NCBI GenBank assembly: GCA_018897155.1
Contig: JAHILE010000027.1
Location: 1-30,625, forward strand
Direction: 5' to 3'
Source: Nanoarchaeota archaeon
Lineage (GTDB): Archaea; EX4484-52; LFW-46
DNA length: 30,625 bases
Below, piece after piece: positions 15,469 to 22,021 of the stretch; within the stretch, counting starts at the first letter, position 1; every line of letters starts with the position of its first letter. The notes beneath the pieces were generated by a model. It was given only the letters and a program-made list of their open reading frames with translations. It did no database searches and had not been told where the DNA came from. Made by a program: the position numbers and the translations under genes.

Positions 15469-15744
15469 CTATTTTTTTGAATAAGCTCTCGCAGCCAAAA
15501 GAAACAATAGCCCCACAATTATGTGGCTTGTTCCGGGAACAAGCGTTGGAATTAGATATCCCATGAGCGTGCCGATGCCGTAAATGATTACTACAAGCGA
15601 TGCAACTGCCAGCATCATCGATAAGGCATATTGTTTAATGCGCCTCTTAAGCATTGAAAGGAAAGAGTAAGCGGATTCTTTTAGATATTCGGCTATGCGC
15701 TCCTCAATAGCTTTCTTAAATCCGCCGCTCTTTTTTTCAGGCAT
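15469..15744 (-). CDS. Small two-span membrane protein, YqjE/DUF1469-like
   Basis: The protein has 91 residues. A charged amphipathic N-terminus (residues 1-40) is followed by two membrane segments (SMMLAVASLVVIIYGIGTLMGYL and IIVGLLFLLAARAY) and a short basic tail. The arrangement resembles the phage-holin superfamily III proteins such as YqjE. The neighbour just upstream resembles YqjD, and these two are adjacent genes in many bacteria, which strengthens the call. The function of the family is poorly known. A GGGATGATGTG stretch precedes the ATG at 15744. Confidence 0.5.
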   Translation of the reverse strand: MPEKKSGGFKKAIEERIAEYLKESAYSFLSMLKRRIKQYALSMMLAVASLVVIIYGIGTLMGYLIPTLVPGTSHIIVGLLFLLAARAYSKK

Positions 15745-15774
15745 AGCACATCATCCCATAGTCAAGCTTCGCAA

Positions 15775-16005
15775 CTAATCTTTCTTCTTTCTCCTCATCA
15801 CCGCAAGTGTTACTGCCGCGCCAATGGCCGCCCCGATTCCTGCAGCAATCATCGCCGCATGCACTGGATCCTTATGTATTGCCTCATCAACGGCATTTTC
15901 AGCTTCCCTGAATTTTGCCTTTGCCATATCCATTGCCATTTTGGCGTCTTTTTTCGCATGCTCCATAAATTCTTCATTTTTAACATCTGCTTTTTCTTTA
16001 GCCAT
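15775..16005 (-). CDS. DUF883/YqjD-like membrane-anchored protein
   Basis: The protein has 76 residues. A long Ala/Lys/Glu amphipathic helix (residues 1-45) leads to HKDPVHAAMIAAGIGAAIGAA, one membrane segment, and a basic MRRKKKD tail. This matches the ElaB/YqjD/DUF883 pattern (helix, P-x-x-A, glycine-zipper membrane anchor, Arg-rich end). Bacterial YqjD associates with ribosomes and the inner membrane in stationary phase, but that role has not been shown in archaea. The start is fixed by an exceptionally strong AAAGGAGGCGA site, 4-5 bases before ATG 16005. The YqjE-like gene follows 30 bases later. Confidence 0.6.
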   Translation of the reverse strand: MAKEKADVKNEEFMEHAKKDAKMAMDMAKAKFREAENAVDEAIHKDPVHAAMIAAGIGAAIGAAVTLAVMRRKKKD

Positions 16006-16071
16006 AAAATCGCCTCCTTTGATTATGATTTTATCAAAATAACATCTTGTAAATTATTGTACTTTTGCCAG

Positions 16072-16132
16072 TATATATAACTTCAATGAAAAAAGAAGAA
16101 ATGTACGTCGGATGACGTTTTGAATATATAAA
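16072..16132. promoter_or_regulatory. Divergent TATA boxes for the DUF883-like and NYN genes
   Basis: TTATATATAC on the minus strand (16072-16081) would start the DUF883/YqjE-like transcript near 16048. On the plus strand AATATATAAA (16123-16132) would start transcription near 16153, exactly at an ATG (16154). The rest of the 16006-16153 gap shows nothing else. Confidence 0.5.
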
Positions 16133-16153
16133 CTTGAAGTCTACGAAAAATAT

Positions 16154-16736
16154 ATGAAAAAAACAAGATGATTGCAGACCTAAAGGAGAACGCGTAGCAA
16201 TATTTATTGACGGAAGTAACCTTTATCATAGTGTAAAAGATTCTTTCGGTTTGCACGATAATGAAATCGATTTTCGCGTTCTGATAAATTTCCTGAGAAA
16301 AGAGAGGCTAATGATATGTATTTTCTATTATAACGCCTCTTTGGACAGAGAGTATAACGCAGATATTTACAACAAACAGCAAAAATTCTTCGCAGAACTA
16401 AGGCGAATACCTGACTTTCATGTTGTTTTGTGCAGGCTAAAAAAGATGAAGTTTCCGAATAACAAGGTGGAATACACTGTAAAAGGCGATGACATTCATC
16501 TTGCAACGGACTTGATTTCGCTTGCTTATGAGAATCGTTATGATACGGCAATAATCGTCAGCGGCGACGGCGATTTTGTGCCTGCAATACTGAAAGCCCA
16601 AAAGCTCGGCAAAAAAGTAGAAACCGCATATTTCAGAATAAGCTGCTCAAGCTATCTGAAAAACGTATGCAATTCATCAGTGTGCCTTGATGATTATATT
16701 TCAAATATTCTAAGAAAAGAAAAACAGAAAAATTAG
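16154..16736 (+). CDS. NYN domain protein (LabA/PIN-like nuclease), 5' end frameshifted
   Basis: NYN domains are PIN-like metal-dependent RNases. The conserved acidic residues are present in VAIFIDGSNLYH, KGDDIHLATDLISLAYENRYDTAII and VSGDGDFVPAI, followed by the GKKVETAYF strand. The main frame has no ATG, GTG or TTG before FIDGSN. A TATA box places transcription start at ATG 16154, which reads MKKTR and stops because of a run of seven A. With six A the reading is MKKQDDCRPKGERVAIF, joining the NYN fold exactly in frame. An alternative is a non-standard start at GTA 16194 or ATA 16200 after AAAGGAG (16182-16188). The body of the domain, from about 16194, is certain. The target RNA is unknown. 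Confidence 0.78.
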
Positions 16737-16788
16737 CCCAGTGTTGCTCAGGACCGAAGTCCCGATACAAGACTGGGGAGCATATGAA
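16714..16788 (-). ncRNA. Candidate small structured RNA or stem-loop terminator
   Basis: On the minus strand a TATA-like TATATAAA (16810-16817) would start a transcript near 16788. The transcript folds as CCCAGT (16777-16772) with ACTGGG (16742-16737), a short UUG/CAA helix inside, and a terminal hairpin GGAC-TTCG-GTCC (16762-16751) with a cUUCGg tetraloop. It is followed by TTTTTCTGTTTTTCTTTTC, a good archaeal termination signal. It may be a free small RNA of about 70 bases or a terminator for the ftsY transcript. No similarity to a known RNA class is evident. Confidence 0.4.
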
Positions 16789-16844
16789 ACATATATTGTT
16801 CTGTCGGATTTATATATGCGGCGTATAAATATCTCAATATATTA

Positions 16845-17195
16845 TTAAAAGATATACCTACTAAACCACGTCGGAAGTAGGTAATATCGTAAGATTAAAT
16901 ATACAATTATCGAAGTTCCATAAAATAACAAAGTACGTTTTATACTACTAAAATAAAATCCCATATAATTAACAGCAGTTCCGTGCATCACTTGTATTTG
17001 TGTGACCGGATAATAAGCTCTTTCTAGAATCCATAAATAATAAGAACACAACATTCCGATTATTGATATTATTATCATATCAATAGATTTCATGAATCCC
17101 GATACTATTAAGAGTATAAAATTGAACCATACGAACGCTTTTGCAGGAGTATTCGGTTCAAAAGTTCCAAATTTTGATAACGGATTCTCCTTCAT
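16845..17195 (-). CDS. Small membrane protein, unknown, coupled to ftsY
   Basis: The protein has about 116 residues. A polar N-terminus (ENPLSKFGTFEPNTPAK) is followed by three hydrophobic segments (FVWFNFILLIVSGFM, MIIISIIGMLCSYYLWIL, LLFYGTSIIVYLILRYYLL). No family is recognised. Its ATG at 17195 overlaps the ftsY stop (TGATG), so translation is probably coupled. A TTG at 17198 could also start it. The coding sequence is AT-rich compared with ftsY. Being tied to ftsY, it could act at the membrane near SRP targeting, but this is only context. Confidence 0.6.
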   Translation of the reverse strand: MKENPLSKFGTFEPNTPAKAFVWFNFILLIVSGFMKSIDMIIISIIGMLCSYYLWILERAYYPVTQIQVMHGTAVNYMGFYFSSIKRTLLFYGTSIIVYLILRYYLLPTWFSRYIF

Positions 17196-18451
17196 CAAAT
17201 CACGCTTTCCATCACTTTCTTCAAATCAAACTTCTCAAAATCCTCATAATTCTGGCCGGTTCCAAGAAAGACTATCGGCTTCTTCAAAGTATGCGTAACA
17301 GAAAGAGACGCTCCGCCCTTATCGTCAATATCCCATTTTGAGAGAATCACGCCGTCAAGGCCAACCTCGTCGAAAACTTTCGCCTGCTCAATGACATCGT
17401 TTCCTGCTATTGCTTCTACAACAAGGAATTTCAGGTCCGGCGCATTCACGCGCACAATTTTCTTTAACTCTCCTATCAGGTTGCTGTCTGTATGAACTCT
17501 GCCTGCCGTGTCTGCAAGAACAACATCAATGCCTTTTGCTTTTGCATGCGCGACTGCATCAAAAATAACTGCGGCAGGATCTGCGCCGTATTTGTGCTTT
17601 ATCACAGGAATTCCAAGGCGCCTGCCGTGCTCTTCAAGCTGCTCAATTGCTGCAACCCTGAAAGAATCGGCGGCTGCAAAAACGCAGGTATATTCTTTAC
17701 TCTTAAGATAGCTCCCGAGCTTTGCAATATTCGTTGTTTTTCCGGAGCCGTTGAACCCGACAAACATAATAACACACGGCCTCTTTTCCTTTCTTGCTGC
17801 TTTTATTGCGGCTTCAATATCAACAGGCTTCTGATCAAGCTCATACCGCACGCTTTCAAGAACGCTGTCCTTTATGATTTTCTCAACTGCAGAGCGCTTG
17901 ACTGATTTTCCGGCAAGTTTCTGCTTTATGTCAGAACATATTTTTGAGGCAACATCAGACGCAACATTATTTTCAAGAAGAGCCATCTCAATGTCCCAAA
18001 GCGCAGAATCAAGAGATTCTACAGATATTCTTGTCTCTGTTATCGCACCAGTTATTCGCGAAAAAAAGCCTTTCTTTTCTTCAGTTTTTGGCTCTTCCCG
18101 TTTGATCTCAATTTCTTCAGAAACTTTTTCGAGTTCCTCATGCACAATTTCCGGCTGAGTAGCCGGTAATTCGGGCTCTATGCTTTTTGCTTTTTCCGGC
18201 TTTTCTTCTGCATGAGGCTTCTGCTTCGGAGCTTCAGCTGATTTAATGGATTTTTCAGATTTGGCCGGCTTAGACACGTGCTGTTTTGCCGGAGCAATCT
18301 TCTCAATTTTTTGAACCGGCTCTTCTTTCTTTTCGATTTTTTGCGCCAGATCTTCTTTCTTAACTTCCTCTTCAGGGCTCTTTTTGCCCGCAATCTTGTC
18401 AGAAATTGTGCTTATTGCCGCGCTAAGCTTTTTCTTGAACGAATCAAACAT
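17195..18451 (-). CDS. ftsY: Signal recognition particle receptor FtsY
   Basis: This GTPase docks SRP-ribosome complexes at the membrane. The protein has 418 residues. The first 20 form an amphipathic helix (FDSFKKKLSAAISTISDKI) of the membrane-contact type. Residues 21-128 are a charged Lys/Glu/Pro linker with short repeats around QKIEKKEEPVQKIEK. The helical N domain then leads to the G domain with GFNGSGKTT (232-240), AADSFR, DTAGR (314-318), AIAGND and GGASLS. The usual TKxD base-recognition motif is SKWD (371-374), a mild variant. The ATG at 18451 lacks a strong Shine-Dalgarno sequence. A small membrane-protein gene overlaps its stop codon. Confidence 0.96.
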   Translation of the reverse strand: MFDSFKKKLSAAISTISDKIAGKKSPEEEVKKEDLAQKIEKKEEPVQKIEKIAPAKQHVSKPAKSEKSIKSAEAPKQKPHAEEKPEKAKSIEPELPATQPEIVHEELEKVSEEIEIKREEPKTEEKKGFFSRITGAITETRISVESLDSALWDIEMALLENNVASDVASKICSDIKQKLAGKSVKRSAVEKIIKDSVLESVRYELDQKPVDIEAAIKAARKEKRPCVIMFVGFNGSGKTTNIAKLGSYLKSKEYTCVFAAADSFRVAAIEQLEEHGRRLGIPVIKHKYGADPAAVIFDAVAHAKAKGIDVVLADTAGRVHTDSNLIGELKKIVRVNAPDLKFLVVEAIAGNDVIEQAKVFDEVGLDGVILSKWDIDDKGGASLSVTHTLKKPIVFLGTGQNYEDFEKFDLKKVMESVI

Positions 18452-18502
18452 GCATTATCATAGTACTTTAACTTTTATTAACTCTTTTGCAGAATGTAAT
18501 AT

Positions 18503-18841
18503 ATGAAAAGCCAGAAGCGATTCATAAAGCGCAGCCGCCGCAAGCCATCTGAACTTATCGAAATAGCAAATGAAAGGATAGATATATTATTTTCGCGCGC
18601 CCAACTCGAATTCGCGCTTCATCCCGAGCTTTCGAACAGATATGTCGAGATTGCGCGCGACATCGCAAAAAAGTTTAACATACATATTCCGATTGAGCTG
18701 CGCCGCAAATTCTGTAAAAACTGCGGCAGCTATCTTGTGCCCGGGAATAACCTGACCGTGCGGCTTTTATCAAAAGAAAAGAAAGTAATCAGAAAATGCG
18801 GTGTATGCGGAGATGAAAAAAAGGTGCCTTACAGACTATAA
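18503..18841 (+). CDS. rnp4: Ribonuclease P protein component 4 (Rpp21/Rpr2)
   Basis: This is a protein subunit of archaeal RNase P, which removes the 5' leader of pre-tRNA. The protein has 112 residues. A basic N-terminus (KSQKRFIKRSRRK) and a long helical segment (ELIEIANERIDILFSRA) precede a zinc ribbon with Cys71, Cys74 (FCKNC) and Cys99, Cys102 (KCGVC), as in the family. The ATG at 18503 lies about 26 bases after a TATA-like TTTTATTAA near 18472-18480, suggesting a leaderless mRNA. It is divergent from ftsY. Confidence 0.93.
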   Translation: MKSQKRFIKRSRRKPSELIEIANERIDILFSRAQLEFALHPELSNRYVEIARDIAKKFNIHIPIELRRKFCKNCGSYLVPGNNLTVRLLSKEKKVIRKCGVCGDEKKVPYRL

Positions 18842-18870
18842 ATGACGAATTACTGCCGCCAAACAGATAT

Positions 18871-18880
18871 TATTTATTTA
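18871..18880 (+). promoter_or_regulatory. TATA box of the subtilase gene
   Basis: TATTTATTTA is centred about 30 bases before ATG 18907 and predicts a leader of roughly five bases. There is no Shine-Dalgarno sequence before the start. Confidence 0.45.
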
Positions 18881-18906
18881 ATAATGTTAAACCGACAAAT
18901 AGTTCT

Positions 18907-21900
18907 ATGCGCGCCACAACCCTTATATTTTCGGCAATCCTGTTTTTCATAACGTTGGCTATGCTTTCGCCGATACATGCCGCAGAGCAGCACGATTTAA
19001 AGAAAAATGAGATTGGCGCGCTTTTTGAAAAAGCATCGGCATCTCCTGATGGGACTGTGCAAGTCATAATGAAAATGAAAGGCGCGCCTCAAAAAAATAC
19101 GAAACTAACAACAGCTGCAAATGCGGCAAATCCAGAAGCTCCTGAAAAGTTAGGCGCGCTTCTGAACAGCAAAAGAATCCTAAAACGCGGCGACTCGGAT
19201 TTTTTCGCTGCAAATGTAAGCCTGCAAGACCTCCAGGCGCTGGCTTCTGACTCGCGCGTTGAATCAATATCCGAAGACCGAAAAATGCATGCATTTCTTT
19301 CAGATAGCGTTCCGCTAATCAGCGCGAATTCCGTGTGGGCCAAGCAAATCGAAGGAACAAACATCACCGGCGCAGGAACAAGCGTGTGCATAATTGACAC
19401 AGGCGTAGATTACACGCATCCCGATTTGGGTGGATGCACAAGCGAGTCTTTTCTTTCAGGCAACTGCTCAAAAGTGATTGGAGGGTATGATTTTGCGAAT
19501 AACGACGGCAACCCTATGGACGACCATGGGCACGGCACTCATATTGCGGGCATTGTTGCAGCAAATGGAAGCTTAAAAGGTGTTGCTCCGGATGCAAAAA
19601 TTGTCGCGATAAAAGTTCTTGATTCAAGTGGATCAGGTTCAGAATCCGATGTTGCTTTAGGAATTGATTGGTGCATTGCCAACTCTGCAAAATTCAATAT
19701 AACTGCAATTAGCATGAGTCTTGGAGGGGACGTAACCTACCCCAAATATTGCGATAATGCTGGCGCCGATAACTTGCTTCTTGCAGAAGCGATAAACTCC
19801 GCAGCTGCAGAAAATATATCCGTTGTTATAGCGACAGGAAATAGAGGTATTGCAACAGGCTATTCCGGCGTGTCATCTCCCGCATGCATAGAAAATGCGA
19901 CACGTGTAACAGCAACTGAGAAAAGCGGCAATTATGCTTCATTTGCCGAGCGCGGCATAGGATTTCCGGATATTCTGGCCGCACCGGGAGTGAGCATAAC
20001 ATCCACATATTTAAATTCCGGCCAGAGGGCAATGGATGGCACATCAATGTCAACACCACATGTTTCCGGCGCAATCGCGCTTATTTCACAAGCATATCAA
20101 AAGCTTTATAGAACTCTGCAAACGCCGCAGTATTTCAAAAGCCTGCTTAATGCAACCGGAAAACAAATAAATGATACCGTAGGTGCAAAAATAAATTTCT
20201 CGAGAATTGATGTTTTTTCAGCATACAACGCACTTGTAGCGCTTACAATAACTATAAGCTCGCCGGAAAACGGAACATTCCTAAATACAAACAATGCAAG
20301 AATAATCGCGTCTCAAAACGCAATATCGTGGATGAACTATTCAATAGATGATGGCGGCAATATCAGCGCGTGCCAGAACTGCAATAATTTTGAAAACTAT
20401 TCGGCAAGCCTTACAGACGGATTACATAATCTAACGGTCTACGGAAACAATTCCGCAGTAGCACTGGCACATGCAACGGTTTGGTTTACAACAGACACAA
20501 TTCCGCCGGAAATATATTTTTCGGATGCATGCGATGCCAACAACAGCTTTCTGGACAAGCAATGGATTTTCGCGAATCTGTCAATAAACGAAACAAACTT
20601 TGCGAACGCAACTTTCTTTCTTTTCAATTCTTCCGAACTTGTCAATTCAACAACAACTGCTGATGAAAGCGCGCTTTTCGTGAACTGGACGGCGTCATCA
20701 GAAGGCGAATATTATTTCACCGCAACGGTTTTTGACAAAGCAGGAAATTCAAACTCAATAGAAACTCGAAAAATTGCGGTCGACTTGGCGCCACCTGAAA
20801 TAACGGCTATTACTTTTTCACCCACTTACGTGCATACTGGGCAAAATATCACAATCACATACTCAATTACAGACCTATCCTCCGTAAAATCGGAAATATT
20901 CATAGCACACCACAATATTTCAGAATCAATTAATCAATCACATTCCGGAGAAAAATACACCGCGGTTTTCACTAATGTATCAAATTCTGGAGAATACAAA
21001 ATTATGATTTTTGCGAAAGATGCCGTGAACCACACATCAAACGCAAGCGAACAATTCTTTGCAAATGCCTCATCCATATTATTATTGAATTCTTCAGGAG
21101 ATGAAACTATAACTTTGCTGATTAAGCGCGAAAACACCGAAATCGGAAAGCTCTATGCATTATCAGAAGAGAAAAATAAATCTTTTGACTCAGGCAACTA
21201 CGCAATTGAGGCGCATGGAAAAAATGAAACATTCACGATAATTCTAAGCGACATAGAATTCATACAAAACGAAATACTAAAGATATTCTTTTCAAATGTT
21301 ACTGCAACAAGCCCAAATACCACAAGATATCGCTTCACAGAGAATGCATTCTCGTTCAGCCCTGATTTCAACATATCCTCAGCCACGGTCTGCCTTAATT
21401 ACACATATCACGCAAATGGCTTTCAGAATATTTCGCGCGCGAAAAACTTCAGGTGCGCAGGCCTTTGCGAAAACGGAAACTGGAGCATGCTTGAAACGCT
21501 TGTGAACACAACAACAAACCAATCGTGCTCAAATATCAGCTCATTTTCTTCATTTGTTCTTGGCGAACTTTTGCCTTATTGCGATGACGGAAATATCGAT
21601 TCTGGAGAAACATGCGCGAGCTGCCCTGCTGACGCCGGTGCATGCCCAGCACCCGCAAAACATGAAATCCAAAAAAGTGGCGGAGGTGGTTGGGGTGGCG
21701 GAATAATTATAAAAGCAAAAAACATCACAAATGCCACTAATGCTTCTGTTTCGTTTAAAACAAGCGACAAAAATACTTCAATGATGCAAAACATTTCTTC
21801 AAAAGCAAAAGACAATGCATCAATTATAAAAGACAACAACTCTGAAATAAACGCACCCGAAATAAAGACAAAACTAGAAGAAAACGAAAACGTTTCAGAA

Positions 21901-22005
21901 AACAGGGAGCCAATAATTGCTACAGGACATTATATATTGAATTACCTAAATCCCATAACATCGTTTATAGATTGGCTGATTCATTCATTAATGTTATTAT
22001 TTTAA
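18907..22005 (+). CDS. Secreted S8 family subtilisin-like protease with C-terminal surface domains
   Basis: The protein has 1032 residues. Residues 1-25 are a signal peptide ending in HAAEQ, and about 30-130 are an inhibitor-like propeptide. The catalytic domain has the full triad Asp164 (IIDTGVDYTHPDL), His209 (GHGTHIAG) and Ser380 (DGTSMSTPH), with the oxyanion Asn in ATGNRG. Several Asn/Thr-rich beta domains of Ig-like type follow, then a PGF-pre-PGF-like region ending SSFSSFVLGE, a small Cys-rich motif (CDDG...GETCASCPADAGAC), a Gly/Trp linker, a Ser/Thr/Asn-rich stalk with many N-x-S/T sites, and a C-terminal hydrophobic segment. It is most likely a cell-surface protease anchored at its C-terminus. 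It ends 16 bases from the convergent smc gene. Confidence 0.93.
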   Translation: MRATTLIFSAILFFITLAMLSPIHAAEQHDLKKNEIGALFEKASASPDGTVQVIMKMKGAPQKNTKLTTAANAANPEAPEKLGALLNSKRILKRGDSDFFAANVSLQDLQALASDSRVESISEDRKMHAFLSDSVPLISANSVWAKQIEGTNITGAGTSVCIIDTGVDYTHPDLGGCTSESFLSGNCSKVIGGYDFANNDGNPMDDHGHGTHIAGIVAANGSLKGVAPDAKIVAIKVLDSSGSGSESDVALGIDWCIANSAKFNITAISMSLGGDVTYPKYCDNAGADNLLLAEAINSAAAENISVVIATGNRGIATGYSGVSSPACIENATRVTATEKSGNYASFAERGIGFPDILAAPGVSITSTYLNSGQRAMDGTSMSTPHVSGAIALISQAYQKLYRTLQTPQYFKSLLNATGKQINDTVGAKINFSRIDVFSAYNALVALTITISSPENGTFLNTNNARIIASQNAISWMNYSIDDGGNISACQNCNNFENYSASLTDGLHNLTVYGNNSAVALAHATVWFTTDTIPPEIYFSDACDANNSFLDKQWIFANLSINETNFANATFFLFNSSELVNSTTTADESALFVNWTASSEGEYYFTATVFDKAGNSNSIETRKIAVDLAPPEITAITFSPTYVHTGQNITITYSITDLSSVKSEIFIAHHNISESINQSHSGEKYTAVFTNVSNSGEYKIMIFAKDAVNHTSNASEQFFANASSILLLNSSGDETITLLIKRENTEIGKLYALSEEKNKSFDSGNYAIEAHGKNETFTIILSDIEFIQNEILKIFFSNVTATSPNTTRYRFTENAFSFSPDFNISSATVCLNYTYHANGFQNISRAKNFRCAGLCENGNWSMLETLVNTTTNQSCSNISSFSSFVLGELLPYCDDGNIDSGETCASCPADAGACPAPAKHEIQKSGGGGWGGGIIIKAKNITNATNASVSFKTSDKNTSMMQNISSKAKDNASIIKDNNSEINAPEIKTKLEENENVSENREPIIATGHYILNYLNPITSFIDWLIHSLMLLF

Positions 22006-22021
22006 CAGTTCGGGTTATAAT

